Source of the DNA: Pseudomonadota bacterium
GTDB lineage: Bacteria > Desulfobacterota > Desulfovibrionia > Desulfovibrionales > Desulfovibrionaceae
Assembly (NCBI GenBank): GCA_023403845.1
Contig: JAEYDL010000018.1
Coordinates: 1 to 64,000 of the forward strand
Length of the DNA stretch: 64,000 nucleotides
Reading direction: 5' to 3'
Made by a program: the position numbers and the translations under genes. Positions 8,770 through 17,342 of the stretch are shown here, piece by piece. Within the stretch, counting starts at the first letter, position 1. Each line of letters starts with the position of its first letter. The notes under the pieces are model-generated. The model saw only the letters and a program-made list of their open reading frames with translations, did no database searches and had not been told where the DNA came from.

Positions 8770-9678
8770 CTACACGTCGGATTCACCTTTCGCGCCGACG
8801 ATTTCGGTTCCCGCGCCCTGATCGGTGAACAGTTCAAGCAGCACGCAGTTCTCCACGCGCCCGTCCACGATGACCACGTTTTCCACACCCTGCCGGATAG
8901 CCTCAAGACAGCAGTTCAGCTTGGGAATCATGCCGCCGGAAACCGTGCCGTCCTCAAACAGGCGCGGCGCTTCTTCCACACGGATGGATTCGATGAGCTT
9001 CCCTTCGAGATCAAGCACGCCGGCCACGTCGGTCAGCATGAGCAGACGCTTGGCGCGCAGCGCTCCGGCCACGGCTCCGGCCACCTCATCGGCATTGATG
9101 TTGTAGGTATGGCCCTCGTCGTCCACTCCCACAGGGGCGATGACGGGAACAAAGCCGTCCTTCATCAGGGACAGCACGAGCGACGTTTCCACTCTGGTCA
9201 CACGGCCCACGTTGCCAAGATCAATGATTTCCGGCGGACGGTTCTCGCGATTGACCACCATGGCCTTCTTTTCTGCGTGCAGCAGCATGGCGTCCTTGCC
9301 GGAAAGCCCCACGGCCCTTGCTCCGGCCCGGTTGATCTGATTCACGATGTCCTTGTTGACCGATCCCACCAGCACCATCTCCACCACATTCATGGTGGCG
9401 TCGTCCGTCACCCGCAGTCCTTCCCGAAACTCGGAATGGATTTCCAGCTTTTCAAGCATGCTGCCGATCTGGGGACCGCCGCCGTGCACTACCACGGGAT
9501 GAATCCCGACAAGCTTGAGCAGAGCCACGCTGCGGGCGAAGGAAGCCTTGAGCGTCTCGTCCTTCATGGCGTGACCGCCGTACTTGATGACGATGGTTTC
9601 TCCGCTGAACTTGCGGAGGTACGGCAGACTTTCAACAAGAATCTGGGATTTCAGCTTGGCGTCCTGAACGGGTTCCAT
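8770..9678 (-). CDS. argB: acetylglutamate kinase
   Basis: Phosphorylates N-acetylglutamate, the second step of arginine synthesis. It has the amino-acid-kinase fold with IVIKYGGHAM near residue 30 (ATP phosphate lysine and glycine loop), VVHGGGPQIG, LSGKDAMLL, the NINADEVAGAVAGAL signature and LTDVAGVLD. At 302 aa it carries the extended N-terminal helix seen in arginine-inhibited hexameric enzymes, so feedback inhibition is likely but inferred. GAGGAACGTC precedes the ATG. It follows hslU by 16 bp in one transcription unit. Confidence 0.96.
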   Translation of the reverse strand: MEPVQDAKLKSQILVESLPYLRKFSGETIVIKYGGHAMKDETLKASFARSVALLKLVGIHPVVVHGGGPQIGSMLEKLEIHSEFREGLRVTDDATMNVVEMVLVGSVNKDIVNQINRAGARAVGLSGKDAMLLHAEKKAMVVNRENRPPEIIDLGNVGRVTRVETSLVLSLMKDGFVPVIAPVGVDDEGHTYNINADEVAGAVAGALRAKRLLMLTDVAGVLDLEGKLIESIRVEEAPRLFEDGTVSGGMIPKLNCCLEAIRQGVENVVIVDGRVENCVLLELFTDQGAGTEIVGAKGESDV

Positions 9679-9694
9679 GACGTTCCTCGTCTGG

Positions 9695-10996
9695 TTAGAG
9701 AATGAACCGGCTCAATTCCGCATCGGCGCGCACGTCTGCAAGCTGGGACGTTACGTAGTTCCGGTCTACGACCAGCGTAACGCCCGCGCACTCGGACGCA
9801 TCGAAGGAAATGTCGGAAAGAATCTTTTCCATGATGGTATGCAGCCGCCGCGCTCCGATATTTTCGGTTCTCGTGTTCACATCCTCGGCAAAGGCCGCGA
9901 TCTCCCGCAGGCCGTCGTCGGTGAACGTCACGCGGACGCCTTCCGTCGCCAGCATCGCTTCATACTGCCGGGTCAGCGCGTTGTCCGGCTCGGTCAGGAT
10001 ACGGTAAAACTCGTCCCGGCCAAGCGAGTTCAGTTCCGCGCGCAGCGGAAACCGGCCCTGCAGTTCGGGGAAGAGATCGGAAGGCTTGGACAGATGAAAC
10101 GCGCCGGCGGCGATGAACAGAATATGGTCCGTATTCACAAGCCCGTATTTTGTGTTCACCGCGCTCCCCTCCACAATGGGCAGCAGATCGCGCTGGACAC
10201 CCTCGCGGGAAATGTCGGCGGAACGCTGCTGGGAGCCGCTGGCGAGCTTGTCGATCTCGTCAATGAATACGATCCCCATCTGCTCCACACGCTCGCGAGC
10301 CAGATCCACGATCTTGTCCTCGTCCACCAGCTTGGAGGATTCCTCTTCGACAAGGTGCTTCCACGCCGAGCCGACCTTCATCTTGCGGCGATGCGAACGA
10401 GACGGGAAGAGCTTGCCGAAAGCGCCCTTCATCTGTTCCCCGATCTGTTCCATTCCCGGAACGCCCATGATGCCGATGGGCTGGGACTGCTCCTTGACTT
10501 CGATCTCAATTTCCCGATCGTTGAGGTGGCCCTGCCGGAACAGATTGCGCAGCTTCTCGCGGGTGCTTTCCCGCCCGTCCGCGGAAGGCAGCAGCAAATC
10601 CAGCAGCCGTTCCTCGGCGGCGGCTTCGGCGCGTTCCCTGACCTTTTCCGCCTCTTCCGAACGCACGAGACTGACGCCGATCTCCATGAGATCGCGAATC
10701 ATGGATTCCACGTCACGACCGACATACCCCACTTCGGTGTACTTTGTGGCCTCCACCTTGATGAAAGGGGCCTGACACAGCCTGGCCAGCCGGCGGGCGA
10801 TCTCTGTCTTGCCCACTCCGGTGGGTCCCATCATGATGATGTTGCGCGGCGCAACCTCGTTGCGCAGCTCCGGCGCAAGACGCTGACGCCGCCAGCGGTT
10901 GCGCACCGCCACGGCCACCATGCGCTTGGCCTGCTCCTGACCGATAATGTATTTGTCGAGTTCCGCCACGATCTGGCGGGGAGTCAATTCGCTCAT
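9695..10996 (-). CDS. hslU: ATP-dependent protease ATPase subunit HslU
   Basis: AAA+ unfoldase (ClpY) that feeds proteins to the HslV peptidase. Walker A GPTGVGKTE is near residue 58, Walker B IVFIDEIDKLAS follows the ~130-residue I domain, and the pore loop motif GYVGRDVES is present. The protein ends in LSRFIL, the tail that inserts into HslV to activate it, so a working HslV is expected elsewhere. hslV is not adjacent, unlike in many proteobacteria. The start is the second of two overlapping options (ATG 10996, after AAGGAAC). Confidence 0.97.
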   Translation of the reverse strand: MSELTPRQIVAELDKYIIGQEQAKRMVAVAVRNRWRRQRLAPELRNEVAPRNIIMMGPTGVGKTEIARRLARLCQAPFIKVEATKYTEVGYVGRDVESMIRDLMEIGVSLVRSEEAEKVRERAEAAAEERLLDLLLPSADGRESTREKLRNLFRQGHLNDREIEIEVKEQSQPIGIMGVPGMEQIGEQMKGAFGKLFPSRSHRRKMKVGSAWKHLVEEESSKLVDEDKIVDLARERVEQMGIVFIDEIDKLASGSQQRSADISREGVQRDLLPIVEGSAVNTKYGLVNTDHILFIAAGAFHLSKPSDLFPELQGRFPLRAELNSLGRDEFYRILTEPDNALTRQYEAMLATEGVRVTFTDDGLREIAAFAEDVNTRTENIGARRLHTIMEKILSDISFDASECAGVTLVVDRNYVTSQLADVRADAELSRFIL

Positions 10997-11095
10997 CAAA
11001 GTTCCTTTCTGGCAGGGAATTCCCCCCGCGGGCCTGTCTCTCCGCTGAAGGGAGGAATATGGGAAGAGGACGCGCGCGGAACGCTCCCGAGGAAC

Positions 11096-11803
11096 CTAGG
11101 CGCCGAGATAGGCTTCCTGAATGCTGGGGTTGGCAAGAAGATGTCCGGCGGTGTCTTCCATCACGACCCGCCCCAGTTCCAGCACATATCCCCGGGTAGC
11201 TAGCTTCAGCGCGGCGCGGGCGTTCTGTTCGACGATCAGAATAGTCACGCCCGACTGGTTGATCTCGCGGATCGTCTCAAAAATGGACTTCACCAGCAAC
11301 GGAGCCAGCCCAAGGGACGGTTCGTCCAGCAAAAGCAGACGCGGCTGCCCCATGAGCGCCCGGCCTATGGCCAGCATCTGCTGCTCTCCGCCAGAGAGCG
11401 TTCCGGCCAGCTGATCCTTGCGTTCATGCAGACGGGGGAACAGATCAAAAATCCATTCCAGCGTCTGCTCGGCTCTGGCCTTGTCCTCCACGGTAAACGC
11501 GCCCAGCCGCAGGTTTTCCAGCACGGTGAGCACGCCGAACACGCGCCGCCCTTCCGGCGACTGCGTGAGTCCGCGGCGCACCACCTCGTGACTGGGCAGA
11601 GTATGCAGCTCTTCGCCGCAAAAGCGCACCGCTCCGCCGGAAGCCCGCACAAGCCCGCTGATGGTCAGCAGGGTCGTGGTCTTTCCGGCGCCGTTCGCTC
11701 CAAGAATACTCACGATTTCGCCTTCGTCAACGCGCAGGCTCACGCCATGCAGGACTTCTTCCGTGCCGTACCCGGCATGCAGATCTTCAACTTCGAGAAA
11801 CAT
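11096..11803 (-). CDS. livF: branched-chain amino acid ABC transporter ATP-binding protein LivF
   Basis: One of two cytoplasmic ATPases powering uptake of Leu/Ile/Val or related substrates. Walker A is GANGAGKTT, signature LSGGEQQML, Walker B LLLDEPSLGLAP, H-switch IVEQNA. The 235-aa length and the AYLGA ending are typical of LivF. Start ATG 11803 follows GGGAG; an upstream in-frame extension has no ribosome site. It is the last gene of livKHMGF. Confidence 0.95.
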   Translation of the reverse strand: MFLEVEDLHAGYGTEEVLHGVSLRVDEGEIVSILGANGAGKTTTLLTISGLVRASGGAVRFCGEELHTLPSHEVVRRGLTQSPEGRRVFGVLTVLENLRLGAFTVEDKARAEQTLEWIFDLFPRLHERKDQLAGTLSGGEQQMLAIGRALMGQPRLLLLDEPSLGLAPLLVKSIFETIREINQSGVTILIVEQNARAALKLATRGYVLELGRVVMEDTAGHLLANPSIQEAYLGA

Positions 11804-11870
11804 CCGAACTCCCGAATTGTCGCCGGCGATGGCCCGCCCTCGAAAAGACGGACCGTCCCGGCAAAACGTT

Positions 11871-12632
11871 TCAATCATCCTGTCCGAGGTAGGCCTCGAT
11901 GACCCTGGGGTCCCGGCGGACCACGTCAGGAAGCCCGTCGGCAATGAGGGAACCGTACTCAAGCACGAGCAGCTTTTCGCAGACCTTCATCACCAGCCCC
12001 ATGTCATGTTCGATGAGCAGCACGGTCACGCCGCGCTTGCGAATGGCATGGATAAGCTCGATCAGCACCGCGGTTTCAGGATCGTTCATGCTTCCGGCAG
12101 GCTCGTCGAGAATAATCAGCTTGGGATCGGACGCCAGCGCGCGGGCCATTTCCAGCAGACGCTGGTTGCCGTAGGAAAGACTGCCCGCCTCTTCCGCATA
12201 ACTGTCGGCCAGTCCCACGAATTCAAGCTCGGCCATGGCCCGCTCCAGAGCGGCCCGCTCTTCCCGGCGCTGCGTGGGCGTATGAAACATGGAACTCAGG
12301 ATGCCGCTGTGCATCCGGCAATGTCTGCCGGCCAGCACGTTTTCCACCAGCGGCAGGGTCGGGAACAGACGGATGGACTGAAAGGTGCGGGCAATGCCAA
12401 GATTGACGATGGCATGGGGCTTCAGTCCCTTGATGGACTGCCCCGAAAACCGGATGTCTCCGCCGTCGGGAACATAGTTCCCGGTAATCAGATTGAAGAC
12501 CGTGGTCTTCCCCGCTCCGTTCGGGCCGATCAGCCCGACGATGCTGCCCTGCTCCACTTCGAAGGAGACTTCATTGACGGCGGTCAGGCCGCCGAAAATC
12601 TTGGTTACGCTCTGAAGGGAAAGCAGACTCAT
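11871..12632 (-). CDS. livG: branched-chain amino acid ABC transporter ATP-binding protein LivG
   Basis: Second ATPase of the transporter, 253 aa. Walker A GPNGAGKTT, signature LSYGNQRLLEMARAL (the LivG-type variant, without the usual LSGGQ), Walker B LIILDEPAGSMN and the switch LIEHDMGLVM are all present. The gene overlaps livM by four bases (ATGA), indicating translational coupling. Membrane partners are LivM and LivH. Confidence 0.95.
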   Translation of the reverse strand: MSLLSLQSVTKIFGGLTAVNEVSFEVEQGSIVGLIGPNGAGKTTVFNLITGNYVPDGGDIRFSGQSIKGLKPHAIVNLGIARTFQSIRLFPTLPLVENVLAGRHCRMHSGILSSMFHTPTQRREERAALERAMAELEFVGLADSYAEEAGSLSYGNQRLLEMARALASDPKLIILDEPAGSMNDPETAVLIELIHAIRKRGVTVLLIEHDMGLVMKVCEKLLVLEYGSLIADGLPDVVRRDPRVIEAYLGQDD

Positions 12633-13633
12633 GCGGCACCATCCTTTCGCGCCGTGCGGGGGGCGACGGGAGCCCCGAAATCCTTGCCCCGTCTGAGCAG
12701 CCGCCGCACGTCATACCGCCGGGGCGCAGGGGGGAACAGTCCCTGAGGACGAACGACCATCATGATCATCATGGCAAGTCCGAAAACCAGCATGCGGGCA
12801 TCCGCGAAGTCGCGAAACACCTCGGGAAGCGCCACGATGAGCAGCGTTCCCACAAGCACGCCGATCTGGCTGCCGCCGGAAAGAATGACCACGGCGAACA
12901 CCACGACGGACTCCCAGAACGAAAACGAGCTTGGAGAAATGATGGTCATCTTGGTGGCGAACAGATTGCCGGCCATCCCGGCCCAGAACGCGCCGATGAC
13001 GAACGCCATGAGCTTGAGCTGGGCCACGTCCATACCGCAGCCCTCGGCTGCCACGTCGTCTTCCTTGATGCAGTTCAGCGCCCGTCCGAAACGGGAAACG
13101 GACAGCCAGTGGAACAGCAGGACCGTGACGCCCACGATACCCCAGATCAGATAGTAGAACTGCATCCCGGTACGAATCTTCATGCCGAACAGCACGGGGC
13201 GGGAAATGCCGAAAATGCCGTTGGAGCCGCCGGTCAGTCCGCCTACGTCGTTGATCAGGGCGATGCGGACGATTTCCACGATGCCTATGGTCACAATCAG
13301 CAGGTAGTCCCCGCGAAGATGAATGATCGGCCGGGCCACGATCAGGGCGAACAGCGCAGCGGCAGCCCCGGCCACGGGCAGCAGATAGAGCACGGGAATC
13401 TGATACTGCGTGTTCAGAATGGCCGTGACGTACGCGCCCACGGCATAAAAGGCGGCATGCCCCATGTGGAAGATTCCGGCCTGTCCGAGAATAAGATTCA
13501 GAGACAGGGAAAGCAGCGCGTACAGCCCTACGCTCACCGCCACTTCGATCCAGTAGGCGTCGAGTCCCAGAGGCAGCAACGCGATGACCAGGGCCAGCAG
13601 AAAGGGAGAGTAACGTTTCACGACATCAGTCAT
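12629..13633 (-). CDS. livM: branched-chain amino acid ABC transporter permease LivM
   Basis: Inner-membrane permease, 334 aa, about nine hydrophobic segments. Family features are LSLNLILGQAGIFHMGHAAFYAVGAY near residue 45, GGLTGGSNGI, and the EAA-like loop GRALNCIKEDDVAAEGCGMD that docks the ATPases. It overlaps both neighbours by four bases. Confidence 0.94.
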   Translation of the reverse strand: MTDVVKRYSPFLLALVIALLPLGLDAYWIEVAVSVGLYALLSLSLNLILGQAGIFHMGHAAFYAVGAYVTAILNTQYQIPVLYLLPVAGAAAALFALIVARPIIHLRGDYLLIVTIGIVEIVRIALINDVGGLTGGSNGIFGISRPVLFGMKIRTGMQFYYLIWGIVGVTVLLFHWLSVSRFGRALNCIKEDDVAAEGCGMDVAQLKLMAFVIGAFWAGMAGNLFATKMTIISPSSFSFWESVVVFAVVILSGGSQIGVLVGTLLIVALPEVFRDFADARMLVFGLAMMIMMVVRPQGLFPPAPRRYDVRRLLRRGKDFGAPVAPRTARKDGAA

Positions 13634-14535
13634 AGCTTGTCGGCCACCCTTTCCCCGAGCAGACCTGTAGGCCGGATGATGAGAATGAGTATGAGCACGA
13701 GAAAGGCGATGGCGTCTTTCCAGGCCATGGCGAGATAGGAGGCCCCGAGAGCCTCGATGACCCCGAGCAGAAGACCGCCGAGCATGGCTCCGGGAATGTT
13801 GCCGATGCCGCCGAGGATGGCTGCCGTAAACGCCTTCATGCCGTAGGTCCAGCCCATGGTGAAGTCGATCTGTCCGTAGTACATGCCCACCATGACCCCG
13901 GCCACGCCGCCGAGCCCCGCGCCAAGAAAGAAGACCAGCGAGATGACGCGATCGACATTGATGCCCATGAGCTTGGCCGCGCCCTGATCTATGGCCACGG
14001 CCCGAATGGCGGTCCCCATCCGGGTCCGGTTGATGAAGGCGTACAGAGCCAGCATGAGCAGCAATGAACTCACGATGACGATGACCCGCATGATCGGAAC
14101 CTGAAGCCCGAACAGATCAAGCACCAGAGAAGGCCGAAGCTCTTCCGGATAAACGTAGAACCGCGCGCCGTAAATCAGCATGACCGCATTCTGGAACACG
14201 ATGGACGCGCCGAGAGCGGAAACGACCGCCGCCAGCCGGTTGGCCTTGCGCAGAGGACGATAGGCCACCCGCTCCAGCGCCACGCCGAGCAGGGCCACCA
14301 GACCGAGCACGATGAGCACCACGAGTCCGACGGCCAGCAAGGGGGAAAGGCTGCCGGAAAGACCGCAGGAAACGAGCAGGGTCAGCCCGAGATAGGCTCC
14401 GATGGTAAACAGATCCCCGTGCGCAAAGTTGATGAGCTTCAGAACGCCGTACACCATCGTGTAGCCGAGAGCCACAAGGGCGTAGATGCCGCCTACCGCC
14501 AGGCCATTGATAAGCTGCTGTAAGAATTCGTACAT
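13630..14535 (-). CDS. livH: branched-chain amino acid ABC transporter permease LivH
   Basis: Inner-membrane permease, 301 aa, about eight membrane segments. It shows the LivH start pattern (INGLAVGGIYALVALGYTMVYGVL, here split over residues 9-32), FAHGDLFTIGAYLG, and RAVAIDQGAAKLMGINVDRV as the coupling loop. It is separated from livK by a hairpin, which would lower permease relative to binding-protein levels. Confidence 0.94.
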   Translation of the reverse strand: MYEFLQQLINGLAVGGIYALVALGYTMVYGVLKLINFAHGDLFTIGAYLGLTLLVSCGLSGSLSPLLAVGLVVLIVLGLVALLGVALERVAYRPLRKANRLAAVVSALGASIVFQNAVMLIYGARFYVYPEELRPSLVLDLFGLQVPIMRVIVIVSSLLLMLALYAFINRTRMGTAIRAVAIDQGAAKLMGINVDRVISLVFFLGAGLGGVAGVMVGMYYGQIDFTMGWTYGMKAFTAAILGGIGNIPGAMLGGLLLGVIEALGASYLAMAWKDAIAFLVLILILIIRPTGLLGERVADKL

Positions 14536-14645
14536 TGCAAACCTTCAGGAGGGAGTTCCTCCACGAGCCGAAAAGGAGCCGCCGGCTTTTCCGTCCGCAC
14601 GAGCGAGAAAGAAGCGTGCGACCATCCCCGGAAACTTCCGGAAAA

Positions 14646-14668
14646 GGCGGGGGAAAAGCTCCCCCGCC
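14646..14668 (-). terminator. hairpin between livK and livH
   Basis: Perfect 9-bp stem GGCGGGGGA/TCCCCCGCC followed on the minus strand by TTTTCC. It fits a partial terminator that lets the binding-protein gene be expressed above the rest of the operon. Confidence 0.65.
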
Positions 14669-14676
14669 GAAACGCG

Positions 14677-15804
14677 TTACTTCTGAAGAACGAACACGCC
14701 GTCCTCGTTCACTTCGTATACCTTGTAGAGATCGCCGATACGATCGCCCTTGGCGTTGAAGCCGAGCGAACCGGTCAGACCGGGATAATCCTTGAGATCC
14801 TTCTTCAGGTAGGCGGCGATGGCTTCGGGTTCGGGCTTCACACCGGCCTGAAGAGCGGCGATGATCACCTTGAAGGCGTCTCCGGCCAGAACGGACCAGA
14901 CCGAACTGGGCAGACTCTGGTACTGGGTCTGGTATCTGGCGAAGAAATCCTTGGCTTCGGGGCTGTCGAAATCATGAGCGGACGGCGGGCTGATGAAGAA
15001 ATAGCCCTTGGCGGCGGCCTTGCCCGCAATCTTCACAAGGTCGGTGTTGTTGGCGGCGTCGCCGCCCATCATGGGCACGTTCCAGTGCATTTCGGCCTTC
15101 TGGCGAAGCAGCATGCCGGCTTCGGGGAAATATCCCGTGAAGAGAATCAGATCGGGAGAAGCGGCCTTCAGCTTGGTCAGAATGGCGGTGTAGTCACGTT
15201 CGCTGGGCGTCAGGGCGTCATAGAACACCACGGGCACGCCGGCGGCCTTCAGCCCCTTGAGCGCCTCTTCGGCAAGCCCCTTGGCGTAGGAGGAATTATC
15301 GTGCAGGATGGCGACAGCCTTGTATCCCTTGCCGGCGATGACCTGACTGGCCACGCGCCCCTGCTCGTCGTCGCGCGGGCAGGTACGGAAGAACAGCCCC
15401 AGCCCCTTTTCAGTCAGACGGACACTGGTGGAGCCGGTGGCGATCTGGATGAGTTCGGATTCGTCGATGATGTTCTGAGCGGCCTCGGTCACGGCCGAAC
15501 CGTAGGTTCCGATGACGGCGATGACGCCCGCGGAAGCCAGTTTCTGGGCGGCAAGAGACGCCGTGCGCGGATCGCCGGCGTCATCTTCGACAATCAGCTC
15601 GATCTTGTGCCCGTTGACGCCGCCAGCCTTGTTCACGTCATCGGCAAGCAACGTGACGATCTGGCGCATATCCTGCCCTTCGCTGGCCCATTTCCCGGTA
15701 AGCGGGCACATCAGGCCAATGCGCACGGTATCCGCCAGAGAAGGCGCTGCGGCGACCAGCACCAGCGTGACGGCGACCAGCAGAGATTTCAGCATATTCT
15801 TCAT
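14677..15804 (-). CDS. livK: branched-chain amino acid ABC transporter substrate-binding protein
   Basis: Periplasmic receptor, 375 aa. The signal peptide MKNMLKSLLVAVTLVLVAAA is cleaved near LADT. Mature features are VRIGLMCPLTGKWASEGQ, GGVNGHKIELIVEDDAGDP, VIGTYGSAVTEA (substrate loop) and DLILFTGYFPEAGMLLRQ. Start ATG 15804 follows a GGGGGAA stretch. It is first in the livKHMGF order; the exact ligand cannot be decided from sequence. Confidence 0.93.
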   Translation of the reverse strand: MKNMLKSLLVAVTLVLVAAAPSLADTVRIGLMCPLTGKWASEGQDMRQIVTLLADDVNKAGGVNGHKIELIVEDDAGDPRTASLAAQKLASAGVIAVIGTYGSAVTEAAQNIIDESELIQIATGSTSVRLTEKGLGLFFRTCPRDDEQGRVASQVIAGKGYKAVAILHDNSSYAKGLAEEALKGLKAAGVPVVFYDALTPSERDYTAILTKLKAASPDLILFTGYFPEAGMLLRQKAEMHWNVPMMGGDAANNTDLVKIAGKAAAKGYFFISPPSAHDFDSPEAKDFFARYQTQYQSLPSSVWSVLAGDAFKVIIAALQAGVKPEPEAIAAYLKKDLKDYPGLTGSLGFNAKGDRIGDLYKVYEVNEDGVFVLQK

Positions 15805-16116
15805 GGTTCCCCCTGAAAGGAAAAAGATTGTCTCCGGACGTACCCGAAAGGCAAGGAAAAGGACATTCCGGCCTGCGGACCACGCAGGAACGCCGAAAGT
15901 CGTCCCGCAGTGTGCCAAGCCTATACCATACAACAAAATACGGAAAAACGGAACCCGCAATGCCCGGCAGTCCCCGCCCGGAGAAAAGGAAACGCGTCTC
16001 CGACCGCGCGTCACGGCTCGTCCCGGCAAATCCGTTTATCATCTCCCGCCCTTGATTTGAGGAAACGGACGCTATACACTTCAACCCAACTTTGCCGCCA
16101 TAAACAGAGGTGTCCC
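15805..16116. other. divergent intergenic region, livK / zinc-ribbon gene
   Basis: Holds the divergent promoters of livK (minus) and the gene at 16117 (plus). A possible plus -10 (TATACA, 16073-16078) is visible, but no strong -35 at proper spacing. No other gene or structure seen. Confidence 0.5.
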
Positions 16117-17199
16117 GTGCTTATCCGCTGCCCCGAGTGCAAGTTCGAACGCCGGATCGACGAAGAGTCCATCCCCGCAAATGCGGTCATGGCCACATGT
16201 CCGCACTGCAAATGTCGTTTCCGTTTCCGTAATTCCGATGGAACGCCGGTCGCGGTCGACGAACCGGTCATGCCGGAAACGCCCCCCGTGAAGCCTCCGC
16301 TTGCGCCGACGCCTCCGACTTCCGTTTCCGACGAGGACGATCCCCTGCCTCCAGGAGCGGTCGTTCCGCATATCCCTGGAATCAGCGTCGAACCCGATCC
16401 CGAAAAGCGGAAAGCCGACGAACCTCGGAGCATGTCTGACGCCAATGTTTCCGACGAGAGGCAGAACGACAGGGGACGGCCGGTCGGAAGTCCGGAAGAG
16501 GCGGAGCCGGCGCACGGCTTTCGCGACGTATTCCGCAAGGCCAGACACAGGCTGTCCGGGCAGGAGTCGTTTGAAAACGAGATCGGCGTTCCGTGGGAAC
16601 AGCCGCGCCGGTACAATCCTCTGATGGGGCTTTACCAGACCATTCTTCAGGTGATGTTCAACGCCCCCCGTTTCTTCGCCGGGCTGCCCGCAAGCTTTGA
16701 GGGGCTGGCCCGTCCGCTTGCGTTCTACGTCATCGTCGGCCTGTTCCAGACGCTGGTGGACCGCATGTGGTACCTCACGAGTCTGGAAGCGGCCGCGCCG
16801 TCCATCACCGATCCCAAGATGCAGGAATTCATCGGCGACATGGCGCAAAGCCTGAGCCTGCCCATGACAATCATCCTGACTCCGGGCATTCTGGCCATTC
16901 AGCTGTTCTTCCTCACAGCGGTCTTCTATCTCATGCTGCGGCTCGTGCAGCCGGATCACGCCCAGTTCCGCACCGTCTTCCGGGTCATCGCCTACAGCGC
17001 CGCGCCGACCATCGTCTGCATCATCCCGGCCGTGGGGTCTCCCGTAGGCTCGGTATGGTTCGCCGTCAGCTGTTTCGTGGGATGCAAATATGCCATGCGG
17101 CTGCCGTGGTCCCGTGCGGCTCTTGCGCTCGGGCCGCTGTATCTGGTGGCCTTCGCCATCGGCATGCAGCTTTTCCGCCAGCTCGCCGCACTGGCCTGA
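16117..17199 (+). CDS. zinc-ribbon and Yip1-domain membrane protein
   Basis: The N-terminus is an MJ0042-type zinc ribbon: CPEC (5-8) and CPHC about 22 residues later, followed by CRFRFRNSDG. A disordered Pro/Glu/Asp-rich linker runs to about residue 170. The C-terminal half is a Yip1-type integral membrane domain with five or so segments, including the NAPRFFAG...GLARPLAFYVIVG start typical of the family. The start is GTG 16117 after AGAGGTG; total 360 aa. Function is unknown. Similar fusions are common in Deltaproteobacteria and may sense envelope or metal state, which is inference. Confidence 0.8.
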   Translation: MLIRCPECKFERRIDEESIPANAVMATCPHCKCRFRFRNSDGTPVAVDEPVMPETPPVKPPLAPTPPTSVSDEDDPLPPGAVVPHIPGISVEPDPEKRKADEPRSMSDANVSDERQNDRGRPVGSPEEAEPAHGFRDVFRKARHRLSGQESFENEIGVPWEQPRRYNPLMGLYQTILQVMFNAPRFFAGLPASFEGLARPLAFYVIVGLFQTLVDRMWYLTSLEAAAPSITDPKMQEFIGDMAQSLSLPMTIILTPGILAIQLFFLTAVFYLMLRLVQPDHAQFRTVFRVIAYSAAPTIVCIIPAVGSPVGSVWFAVSCFVGCKYAMRLPWSRAALALGPLYLVAFAIGMQLFRQLAALA

Positions 17200-17262
17200 C
17201 GCGCAGTCGATCCCGGTCGATCTTTCACAGAGCAGCTTCCCGCGTCGTGCGGGGGGCAGACA

Positions 17263-17293
17263 GAATGAGGAAGGCGTTGCGCCTTCCTCATTC
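17263..17293. terminator. strong hairpin after the Yip1 gene
   Basis: 14-bp perfect stem (GAATGAGGAAGGCG with CGCCTTCCTCATTC) with loop TTG. It lacks a clean T tract on either side. Confidence 0.55.
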
Positions 17294-17342
17294 ATTGTCC
17301 CCTTCCCCAGACGGAATGTCTCCCCAGCCCCGGAAAACAGGC